Source: Atopobiaceae bacterium
Lineage (GTDB): Bacteria > Actinomycetota > Coriobacteriia > Coriobacteriales > Atopobiaceae
Assembly: GCA_017941705.1 (NCBI GenBank)
Contig: JAGAVX010000086.1
Span: forward strand, 1-46,897
Length of the DNA stretch: 46,897 nucleotides
Direction: 5' to 3'
The notes beneath the pieces were generated by a model that worked only from the letters and a program-made list of their open reading frames with translations, did not search any database and was not told where the DNA came from. This document shows, piece by piece, positions 25,598 to 32,914 of this stretch (within the stretch, counting starts at the first letter, position 1; each line of letters begins with the position of its first letter). Both the position numbers and the translations under genes were made by a program.

Positions 25598-25815
25598 ACG
25601 CCGTATTCTCGTCTGCTGAGGATCTTCAATAGCGGCATTTGTGTGGGTTTGGAGAGCGAAGGTTGCTTGACGGTGGGAATGGATGCCGTCTCGCATCAAC
25701 TTTACCTGCGGTTTTGTTCTTACGTGACATCTTGCTGCGACCAAAAGCGTAGTGAGATGCGACATCTGCCTAGTACGCTGGAGGCTTACGGAAAACCCAG
25801 GAGAGGAGAGGCACC

Positions 25816-27138
25816 ATGTCAAGGAGCAAGGGCATGCTTACGGCTGGAAGGATCGGTACGTCTCTGGATGCGAGCGACACTCGGGCCAATGCTGGACAAG
25901 ATCACGATCAATCGTGGAGTCCCATCCTGAGCGCAGGTATCGCTAGCGGCGGAGCGAGCGCCCACACGTCCCGATTGAGCCGCGAGGCTGCCTCGCCAAT
26001 CGACGAACGCCCTCAGCTGGTGCTTGGCTTCGAGACGGCGCTGCTCTTCTGGCGTGCCGTGCATGAGGGGCGTTTGCCAGCGCCCGTTTGCACGGACTTC
26101 ATACGGCTTCCTCGGTGTTGTGCCACATCGTATGCCCAAGTCAGTCGAATCGACCTGTCGCATCTGGGCGTGCGCCTGACAGGGGAGGGGGCGGTGTCGC
26201 TGTACGCCGATGGCGAGGTCTACTGGGGTCCTGATGCCAGAAACAGACGTGCGGTGCCGCGGGTGTGCCCTGTGCCTTGTGGGATTGGCGCCTATCCCGG
26301 TATGGTTTTCGCTCTTCAAGTCATGACTGCGCACGATGGCGAACGAAACGGTTGCTCCGCCATTGAGGCACATCTTGCGTCACGGGAGCTGCCACCGGGG
26401 TCACTTTACCGCGTGTCCGATGACATCATGGTCGTCTCGTGCGAGCTTGCCTTCGTTCAATGCTGCCGAAAGGGCTGCGACTTGCCTCACATTGAGCTTG
26501 CGTTGGAACTCTGCGGCACCTACGGGCTCATGACAGCGGGCCTTCCTGGCCGCTTCGATTGTAAGCCTGTTTCGACGGCGAGCCGGCTGGCTGAGTTTGT
26601 CGGCATGTGCGGTCGCATACAAGGCGTTCGCGCAGCACGAAACGCGATGGCATGGGTTGCCGACATGTTGGCCTCTCCTCGTGAGAGCGAGGCATACCTG
26701 TTTGCGACCTTACCACGCAAAAGCGGAGGGTTTAACCTGCCTCGCCCATCAGCGAACGTCAAGGTACACGTAAAGGGAACAACGGCCGAGAACCTGACAG
26801 CGAAGGAATACTTCAAGGTTGACCTGATGTGGGAGGACAAGAAGGTCGTACTTGAGTATGACGGGATTGACGACCACGAAAAGGATCCGGCAAAGATGGC
26901 GGAGGACAAGGAGCGCCGTAGTGTTCTAGCTGCCCTCGGGTATACGGTCATTGTCATGACCAGGCGTGACCTTGAGAGCGAGTGGACTCTGAGGAGCAAG
27001 ATGGCGCAGGTGGCGCTTGCGCTGGGCACAGAGCTTCCCGTGTTTGACGCGCAGGAGGCGCGGACGCATGCCGTCCTGTTCAAATGGCTCACCAATCCTT
27101 TTCATGATCACATGCCGTTTGGCTGCGGGTATCGGTAG
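25816..27138 (+). CDS. PD-(D/E)XK nuclease-like protein (DUF559/Vsr-type C-terminus)
   Basis: A 440-residue protein. The first 70 residues are low-complexity. The middle (about 70-330) resembles a family of Actinobacteria/Coriobacteriia hypothetical proteins (LGFETALLFWRAV, a VSCELAFVQCC segment, then ASPRESEAYLFATLPRKSGGFNLP at 294-317). The last 110 residues fit an endonuclease-like fold: VDLMW (D336) and VLEYDG (E347, D349) spaced as in PD-(D/E)XK/Vsr enzymes, then DKERRSVLAALGYTVIVMTRRDL. Nuclease activity is inferred. ATG at 25816 follows GGAGAGG. It stands alone and is flanked on both sides by direct copies of a structured array (25336-25597 and 27185-27499), an arrangement that suggests a mobile or RNA/DNA-associated unit. 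Its real partner or target is unknown. Confidence 0.75.
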   Translation: MSRSKGMLTAGRIGTSLDASDTRANAGQDHDQSWSPILSAGIASGGASAHTSRLSREAASPIDERPQLVLGFETALLFWRAVHEGRLPAPVCTDFIRLPRCCATSYAQVSRIDLSHLGVRLTGEGAVSLYADGEVYWGPDARNRRAVPRVCPVPCGIGAYPGMVFALQVMTAHDGERNGCSAIEAHLASRELPPGSLYRVSDDIMVVSCELAFVQCCRKGCDLPHIELALELCGTYGLMTAGLPGRFDCKPVSTASRLAEFVGMCGRIQGVRAARNAMAWVADMLASPRESEAYLFATLPRKSGGFNLPRPSANVKVHVKGTTAENLTAKEYFKVDLMWEDKKVVLEYDGIDDHEKDPAKMAEDKERRSVLAALGYTVIVMTRRDLESEWTLRSKMAQVALALGTELPVFDAQEARTHAVLFKWLTNPFHDHMPFGCGYR

Positions 27139-27184
27139 GTGAGCCGGCTTTGGGCGAGCGAGCACTGCTGTGCTAGAGGTTGGA

Positions 27185-27499
27185 GCGTACCATGCCACAA
27201 CGGGGTGCAAGAACCTCAACGTGCCGCAATGAGGTCCTGGAGCCCCGTTATGGTGGGGCTCAGGCACCCCAGCGTGTCACATTGGGGCTGGTGAGCCACA
27301 GAGTGAGGTGCCAGATTTGTGCCTGTGGCAGTAGGCAGCTCATCTACCTGCTCATTTGTAAAATATCCCGTCATGAGCCTCGGCAAGATGAGGTTCCAGC
27401 ACCCCAACATGCCGCAGTGGGGTTTGAGTGCCCCATCATGGTGGGGCTCAGGCACCTCAACATGCCACAACGGGGTTCTGCAGCCTCAGTGACCACGTC
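27185..27499. repeat. Array C2: regular stem-loop array downstream of nuclease-like gene
   Basis: The second copy, in the same orientation as C1. Units start at 27185 (decayed), 27214, 27243, 27267, 27296, 27321, then the centre, then 27378, 27402, 27431, 27455 and 27484 (decayed). Loops alternate 13 and 8 nt (27214: 13; 27243: 8; 27267: 13; 27378: 8; 27402: 13; 27431: 8; 27455: 13) and linkers are 8 nt throughout. Stems vary in a paired way: CCTC/GAGG at 27214 and 27378, CCCC/GGGG elsewhere, GCCT/AGGC at 27321 where C1 has GGCT/AGCC. CCTC/GGGG at 27455 needs a G-U wobble. Centre 27337-27361 carries CTCATCTACCTGC and ATTTGTAA. Confidence 0.85.
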
Positions 27500-27509
27500 G
27501 TCAGAAAAA

Positions 27510-27538
27510 GAGCCCGCCGAGTCTTCCTCGGCGGGCTC
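27510..27538 (-). terminator. Intrinsic terminator of the ABC exporter operon
   Basis: An 11-bp perfect stem, GAGCCCGCCGA (27510-27520) with its complement at 27528-27538, followed on the minus strand by five T (A-run at 27505-27509). It ends the MarR-ABC-ABC operon. Confidence 0.92.
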
Positions 27539-27569
27539 CATGTGACGTGCTACATCCTTCTCAACGGTG

Positions 27570-29606
27570 CTATTCCAGTTCGAAGGCACCGGTGTACAGC
27601 TGGTAGTACGTACCCTTCTGCGCGATCAGCTCGTCGTGCGTACCGCGCTCGATGATCCGTCCGTGGTCGAGGACGATGATCACGTCGGAGTTGCGCACCG
27701 TGCTCAGCCGGTGGGCGATGACGAAGGTCGTACGACCCTCCATCAACGCATCCATGCCCTGGCTGACGATCTGCTCGGTGCGGGTGTCGATGGAACTCGT
27801 TGCCTCGTCGAGAATCATGGCAGGGGGGTCAGCGACGGCGGCGCGGGCAATCGAGAGCAGCTGGCGCTGGCCCTGTGAGAGGGACTCGGCATTGTCGGTC
27901 AGCATCGTCTGATAGCCATCGGGCAGGCGCTCGATGAAGCCGTGGGCGCCGACCAGCTTTGCAGCCTTGATGCACTCCTCGTCGGTCGCCTCGAGGTGGC
28001 CGTAGCGGATGTTGTCCATGACGGTGCCCGTGAAGAGGTTGACGTCCTGCAGCACGATGCCAAGCGACTTGCGGAGGTCGCCCTTCTTGATCTTGTTGAT
28101 GTTGATGCCGTCGTAGCGGATCTTGCCGTCGGCAATGTCGTAGAAGCGATTGATGAGGTTGGTGATGGTCGTCTTGCCGGCACCCGTCGCCCCCACGAAG
28201 GCCACCTTCTGACCAGGGAAGGCATCCAGCGAGATGCCGTGCAGAACGATGTGCTCGGGGACATAGCCAAAGTCGACGTCGTCCAGGATGATGTCGCCCA
28301 TGACCGGCATGTAGTCGACCGCCCCCGTTGCCTGGTGGGGATGCTTCCAGGCCCAGACGCCCGTACGGTCGTGACGGTCGACCTCGCCGACGACGTTCTC
28401 CATCGAGTCGTCGTAGCGCACGCGAACGAGCTCCACGTAGCCTTCGTCCTCCTCGGGCAGCTCGTCGAGTAGCTGGAAGATGCGCTCGGCGCCGGCAAGG
28501 CCCATGACCACGAAGTTGATCTGGTGCGAGATCTGTCCGATGGAGCCTGCAAAGCGCTTGGTGAGGTTGAGGAAGGGGATGACGATATCGATCGTGAGCG
28601 CCAGGCCCGAGATGGACGGGTTGGCGATGCCGGTTGCCAGGAATATGCCGCCGGCAAGGGCCACGACCACGTAGGCGAGGTTGCCCAGGTTCATCAGGAT
28701 GGGGCCGAGGATGTTGGAGTAGATGTTGGCTTGCTTGGCAGCCTCGAAGAGCTCGTCGTTGACCTCGTCGAACTGTGCCTGCATCTGACGCTCGTGCGTG
28801 AAGACCTTGATGACCTTCTCGCCGTTCATGGCCTCCTCGGCAAAGCCCTCGGCGCGGCCGATGGCGTGCTGCTGGGCCAGGAAGTACTTGGCGGACATGC
28901 CGCCCATGTAGCGCGTGAGCCAGCCCATGAAACCGACCATGATCAAGACGACGCAGGTCATGGGGATGGAGTACCAGAGCATGATGCACACCACAGAGGC
29001 CATGGCGATGATCATGTTGAGCAGGTTGGGCAGAGCGATGCCCACAAGCTGACGCAGGGCGTCGACGTCGTTGGTGTAGTAGCTCATGATGTCGCCGCGT
29101 TTGTTCTGGTCGAAGAAGCGGATGGGAAGCTTCTCCATGTGCTCGAACATCTTGTTGCGGATGTTCATCAGCACACCCTGCACCACGAAGGCGCTGAGCT
29201 GCGCCTGGACAATCTGAGCCACCAGTACCACGACATACACGCCGATGAGCGTCAGCACGATGCGCGCGACCTCGGGTTGCGCGGCAGACCAATCACCAGA
29301 TTGCCACGTGCGGGTGACGACCTCAATGGTGCGCTGCAGGAAGACTGACGGCAGTGTCGAGAGGGCAGCGCCCGCGATGATGCACAGGATGATGATGCTG
29401 AACTGCAGCGGATAGAACGAGAATACGAGTTTGACGGTGCCACGGAACACCTGCATCGGGTTGGAGGCACGCCGACCGCGACTGCCCTTGCCGGGAACGC
29501 CCTGATTGGCCTCGTTGTCGCCAGTGCCGGGCTTTGGCGCATCCTTGAGGCGGGCGGGGTCGTTGACGATGCTGCGCTCGGCGGCGCTGAGCTTCTGCTT
29601 AGTCAT
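27570..29606 (-). CDS. ABC exporter half-transporter with canonical ATPase site
   Basis: A 678-residue TMD-NBD fusion of the multidrug/lipid exporter (ABCB-like) type. A polar start of about 45 residues precedes six membrane helices (about 55-350); the NBD has Walker A GATGAGKT, an intact Q-loop, signature LSQGQ, Walker B MILDEATSSID with the catalytic Glu, and switch His in IAHRLST. The start ATG at 29606 overlaps the stop of the upstream ABC gene (ATGACTAA), with GGAGGTGAGG as ribosome site. It should pair with that protein as a heterodimer that exports drugs, peptides or lipids, with this subunit supplying the hydrolytically competent Glu. Confidence 0.93.
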   Translation of the reverse strand: MTKQKLSAAERSIVNDPARLKDAPKPGTGDNEANQGVPGKGSRGRRASNPMQVFRGTVKLVFSFYPLQFSIIILCIIAGAALSTLPSVFLQRTIEVVTRTWQSGDWSAAQPEVARIVLTLIGVYVVVLVAQIVQAQLSAFVVQGVLMNIRNKMFEHMEKLPIRFFDQNKRGDIMSYYTNDVDALRQLVGIALPNLLNMIIAMASVVCIMLWYSIPMTCVVLIMVGFMGWLTRYMGGMSAKYFLAQQHAIGRAEGFAEEAMNGEKVIKVFTHERQMQAQFDEVNDELFEAAKQANIYSNILGPILMNLGNLAYVVVALAGGIFLATGIANPSISGLALTIDIVIPFLNLTKRFAGSIGQISHQINFVVMGLAGAERIFQLLDELPEEDEGYVELVRVRYDDSMENVVGEVDRHDRTGVWAWKHPHQATGAVDYMPVMGDIILDDVDFGYVPEHIVLHGISLDAFPGQKVAFVGATGAGKTTITNLINRFYDIADGKIRYDGININKIKKGDLRKSLGIVLQDVNLFTGTVMDNIRYGHLEATDEECIKAAKLVGAHGFIERLPDGYQTMLTDNAESLSQGQRQLLSIARAAVADPPAMILDEATSSIDTRTEQIVSQGMDALMEGRTTFVIAHRLSTVRNSDVIIVLDHGRIIERGTHDELIAQKGTYYQLYTGAFELE

Positions 29607-31494
29607 CTGCCTCACCTCCCTCCATGGTCTCTGTTTCCAAGATGGTCATCTCATGCTGGGCGGTTAGACCGCCGTATTCGGAGGGGACGTCGTTGCGGGC
29701 GGCGGCATTCTCGTCGTGGCTGGCCTTGTTCTGCGTGAGATAGACCTCGCGGTAGATGTCGCTGGTGCGCAGCAGCTCGTCGTGTGTGCCGATGGCGCTG
29801 ATGCCGCCGTCGTCCATCACGATGATGCGGTCCGCGTCCTCGACCGAGCCCGTGCGCTGGGCGATGATGATCTTGGTGGTCTCGGGGATGAAGCTGCGGA
29901 AGCTCTCACGGATGAGCTTGTCGGTCTTGGTGTCGACGGCGCTCGTGGAGTCGTCGAGAATCAGGATCTTGGGCTTCTTGAGCAGGGCACGTGCGATGCA
30001 GAGGCGTTGCTTCTGTCCACCGGAGACGTTGGTGCCGCCCTGCTCGATGTAGGTGTCGTAGCCGTCGGGGAACTGCTGGATGAACTCGTCTGCCTGGGCG
30101 AGCTTGCATGCCTCGACGAGCTCATCGTCAGTTGCGTGCTCATTGCCCCAGCGGAGGTTGTCCTTGATGGTCCCCGAGAAGAGCACGTTGCGCTGGAGCA
30201 CCACTGCGACCTCGTTGCGAAGGGTGTCCATGTCGTAGTCACGCACGTCGAGTCCGCCCACTCGGACGGTTCCCTTGGTGGCGTCGTACAGGCGGCTGAT
30301 GAGTTGGATGAGTGTCGACTTGGACGAGCCTGTTCCACCGATTACGCCGATGACCTCGCCACTCTTGATGTGCAGGTCGATGTCGTGCAGGGCATAGCGG
30401 CCGCTCTCGGGATGGTAGGCAAAACTCACGTCGTCAAAGTCGATCGAGCCGTCCTTGACCTCGTAGACGGGGTTGGCGGGGTTGGCGAGGTCGGGCTCCT
30501 CAAGCAGCACCTCGCAGATGCGGCGGGAGCTCTCCTCGGCCATCGTGATCATGACGAAGATCATCGAGAGCATGTTGAGGCTCATGAGCATCGAGAAGCC
30601 GTAGGTGATGAGCGCCGACATCTGGCCGACGTTCATGGCTGCTCCTGCGGTGCTCACGATGGTCTTGCTGCCAAAGTAGACGACGAAGGCGTAGATCGTG
30701 TCGACGGCAAAGGTCATGATCGGCTGGTTCCAGGCGAGGATGCGCTCGGCGCCCCAGAAGTCCTGGAACACCTCGCCCGACGCCTTCTGGAACTTCTTGT
30801 TCTCGTAGTCCTCGCGCACAAAGCTCTTGACCACGCGGATGCCGGTGACGTTCTCCTCGACGCTCACGTTGAGTGCGTCGTACTTCTTGAAGATGCGCCT
30901 GAAAATGGGCATGACGGTGCGAGCGATGCTGATGAGGGCAAAGCCCAGAAGGAAGCCGACGATGACGTAGACGATGGCCATCTTGCCACCGGTGATGAAG
31001 GCCATGGTGGCTGCGAAGATGATCATCATGGGGCTGCGAACTGCCGAGCGGATGATCTGCATGTAGGCCATCTGCACGTTCTGGGTGTCAGTCGTGAGGC
31101 GCGTGACCAGCGAGTTTGTCGAGAAGCGGTCGATGTTGGAGAAGCTGAAGCGCTGGATGGAGGCGAACATGTCGTGGCGCAGGTTGCGCGCGAAGCCCGT
31201 CGAGGCGATGGAGGCCGCGATGCCAGCGATGGTGCCGCATGCAAGGCTGATCAGGGCCATGATGGTGAGCACGATGCCGTAGCGTGCAATGACGTCGATG
31301 CCGCAGCCGGCGCTCATCTCGTTGATGAGCTGTGCGGTAATGAAGGGAATGGCACACTCGATGATGACCTCTCCCAACACGAAGACGGGCGCAATGATCG
31401 AGTTGCGCTTGTTCTCGCGGATGCTACCGCCAAGGGTTTTGAATATCTGACCCAGTGACAGGTGCTGCATGGTCTTCTGTTGCTCTTGACTCAT
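29599..31494 (-). CDS. ABC exporter half-transporter with degenerate Walker B
   Basis: A 631-residue TMD-NBD half-transporter. Six helices occupy about 25-330; the NBD has Walker A GGTGSSKST, signature VSGGQ and Walker B LILDDSTSAVD, in which the usual catalytic Glu is Asp, and the switch position is Gln (IIAQRTGS). Those changes mark the degenerate-site subunit of heterodimeric exporters such as BmrC/TM287. ATG at 31494 overlaps the stop of marR by 4 nt (ATGA), so the three genes form one operon. A longer upstream frame runs antiparallel to the regulator's frame and is not used. Confidence 0.92.
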   Translation of the reverse strand: MSQEQQKTMQHLSLGQIFKTLGGSIRENKRNSIIAPVFVLGEVIIECAIPFITAQLINEMSAGCGIDVIARYGIVLTIMALISLACGTIAGIAASIASTGFARNLRHDMFASIQRFSFSNIDRFSTNSLVTRLTTDTQNVQMAYMQIIRSAVRSPMMIIFAATMAFITGGKMAIVYVIVGFLLGFALISIARTVMPIFRRIFKKYDALNVSVEENVTGIRVVKSFVREDYENKKFQKASGEVFQDFWGAERILAWNQPIMTFAVDTIYAFVVYFGSKTIVSTAGAAMNVGQMSALITYGFSMLMSLNMLSMIFVMITMAEESSRRICEVLLEEPDLANPANPVYEVKDGSIDFDDVSFAYHPESGRYALHDIDLHIKSGEVIGVIGGTGSSKSTLIQLISRLYDATKGTVRVGGLDVRDYDMDTLRNEVAVVLQRNVLFSGTIKDNLRWGNEHATDDELVEACKLAQADEFIQQFPDGYDTYIEQGGTNVSGGQKQRLCIARALLKKPKILILDDSTSAVDTKTDKLIRESFRSFIPETTKIIIAQRTGSVEDADRIIVMDDGGISAIGTHDELLRTSDIYREVYLTQNKASHDENAAARNDVPSEYGGLTAQHEMTILETETMEGGEADD

Positions 31495-31943
31495 GAGCAC
31501 GCCCCCTCTCCCTCGAGTTCCTTCCAGTGATCCGCCAAGCGGTCGAGCAGCTCTACGAGCTGGTGTTGCTCCTGTTCGTCGAAGCATGCGAGGCACTGTT
31601 CCTCGAATGCGCGGCGTTCCCCAATGAGTTCCTCTGCGCGGGCGGAGCCTTCCTGCGTCAGGGCGATGTCGAGCTGCCTTCGGTCCTCGTCCGAGCGCGT
31701 GCGGCTGATGTGGCCCGTGCACTCGAGCTTTGAGAGCACCTCCGAGATGGAGGCCGAGCTGATCCCCGCCGCCTCTTGAAGGTCGCGCTGGGTCATGTGG
31801 CCACCGCTCTTGTAGAGGCGGACGAGGATGTGTTGCTGACCACTCCGGCCACCTGCGTGGATATGGAGATAGTGGCCAAAGAAGCCAAGGTTGTGCAGCA
31901 CATGGCGTGGCAGTGTCATCTGGGATGTTGGTATATCGGTCAT
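31491..31943 (-). CDS. MarR-family transcriptional regulator
   Basis: A 150-residue winged-helix regulator: HTH at about 45-70 (MTQRDLQEAAGISSASISEVLSKLE), wing with SDEDRRQLDIALTQEG, and flanking dimer helices. MarR proteins sense small phenolic or toxic compounds or oxidants. ATG at 31943 follows AAGGGGGG; an in-frame ATG at 31961 has no ribosome site. First gene of the exporter operon, overlapping the next gene by 4 nt, so it is probably an autorepressor that is relieved by the exporter's substrate. It is divergent from a two-component system. Confidence 0.9.
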   Translation of the reverse strand: MTDIPTSQMTLPRHVLHNLGFFGHYLHIHAGGRSGQQHILVRLYKSGGHMTQRDLQEAAGISSASISEVLSKLECTGHISRTRSDEDRRQLDIALTQEGSARAEELIGERRAFEEQCLACFDEQEQHQLVELLDRLADHWKELEGEGACS

Positions 31944-31959
31944 ACCGCCCCCCTTCGTC

Positions 31960-31998
31960 ATGACACTTACGATATGACATTGGGAGAAATTGTCAAGG
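31960..31998 (-). promoter_or_regulatory. Promoter and possible MarR operator
   Basis: On the minus strand a consensus -35 TTGACA (complement of 31991-31996) is followed after about 16-17 nt by a TATCGT-like -10. TGACA elements recur here at 31961-31965 and 31974-31978, and TGACA/TGTCA forms a dyad over the -35 to spacer region, a plausible autoregulatory site for the MarR protein. Confidence 0.55.
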
Positions 31999-32077
31999 TA
32001 CCTAGCAATATTTGTATGGTACCGAGAGAATTCTCCTCACAGACAAGCGCCTTGGGCTCGCCGGATCAATTCGTGCG

Positions 32078-32136
32078 TCTGATGGTCTGTGGTTTAGAGG
32101 CGCGTCCATCAGACCACAGAAAGGGGAGCGCCCCTT
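32078..32136 (+). ncRNA. Potential pseudoknot plus hairpin in 5' leader
   Basis: Two interleaved complementary pairs: TCTGATGG (32078-32085) with CCATCAGA (32106-32113), and TCTGTGG (32086-32092) with CCACAGA (32114-32120). They are nested in A-B-A'-B' order, the topology of an H-type pseudoknot. Directly after it comes AAGGGG/CCCCTT with a 4-nt loop (32121-32136). It lies about 100 nt upstream of the response regulator start. Whether it is transcribed, and as what, cannot be seen here. Confidence 0.45.
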
Positions 32137-32237
32137 CCACGGCATGACTTTCGCTTGTCGGATGTAAGGGGACGGTAAGACGTCCTCAGTGACTACTGCA
32201 CGACGGTACAATGGAGGCTGATGCAAAGGGGGCTTCC

Positions 32238-32912
32238 ATGGTCTATTACGTTGAGGACGACACGAACATTCGCGAGTTGACGGTCTATGCGCTGACACAA
32301 GCTGGTATCGCCGCGCGTGGATGTGCCGATGACGCTGAGTTCAGGAAGGCCTGCGAGGAGGAGCTGCCGACCGCGGTATTGCTCGACATCATGCTGCCCG
32401 ACACCGATGGCCTTGCCATCCTGGCGCGGATCAGGCGAACGAAGGGCATGTCGGACGTCCCCGTCATGATGCTCACCGCAAAGGACAGCGAGCTTGACAC
32501 GGTGCGCGCCCTCGACGGCGGGGCGGACGACTATCTGGCAAAGCCCTTCGGCATGATGGAGATGGTCAGCCGCGTGCGCGCGCTGCTGCGCAGGACCTCC
32601 CGCACATCGACCGAGCCCGTCGAGAGTCTGCGGGTGGGTCCCCTCGAGCTCTGGCCGACGAGGCGCACGGTCACCCTCGAAGGCGAGTCGCTGTCGCTCA
32701 CTATGAGGGAGTTCGACCTGCTGGCCTTCCTGATGCGCTCGCCTGGCGAGGTATTCTCGCGTGAGGCGCTCCTCCGCCGCGTGTGGGGCTGGGACTTTGA
32801 TGGCGGATCGCGCACCGTCGACGTCCATGTGCAGACCATCAGGTCGAAGCTCGGCGAGCATGCGGGGCTGATTCAGACCGTTCGTGGCGTTGGCTATCGT
32901 CTGCAGGGTTAG
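32238..32912 (+). CDS. OmpR/PhoB-family response regulator
   Basis: A 224-residue two-domain regulator. The receiver (1-118) has acidic D7/D8, phosphoacceptor D50 in VLLDIMLPD, T in MLTAKD and K in LAKPF. The C-terminal winged helix (about 130-222) has LTMREFDLLAFLMRSPGEVFSREALLRRVWG and the SRTVDVHVQTIRSKLG recognition helix. ATG at 32238 follows AAAGGGGG, preferred over an in-frame ATG at 32211. It is 2 nt before the histidine kinase gene, making a two-gene system. The stimulus is unknown. Confidence 0.94.
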   Translation: MVYYVEDDTNIRELTVYALTQAGIAARGCADDAEFRKACEEELPTAVLLDIMLPDTDGLAILARIRRTKGMSDVPVMMLTAKDSELDTVRALDGGADDYLAKPFGMMEMVSRVRALLRRTSRTSTEPVESLRVGPLELWPTRRTVTLEGESLSLTMREFDLLAFLMRSPGEVFSREALLRRVWGWDFDGGSRTVDVHVQTIRSKLGEHAGLIQTVRGVGYRLQG

Positions 32913-32914
32913 AG

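Noticed and set aside
25336..27499. Arrays C1/C2 as CRISPR
   Set aside because: No long identical repeats or 30-40-nt unique spacers; unit loops are only 8 or 13 nt and no cas gene is present. A TIGR-type guide array was also considered, but the adjacent protein shows no Nop-like domain.
29716..31458. 580-codon plus-strand open frame antisense to the first ABC exporter gene
   Set aside because: High GC and third-position bias open the antisense frame; composition is Asp/Val/His-rich with no domain, while the minus strand encodes a complete ABC protein.
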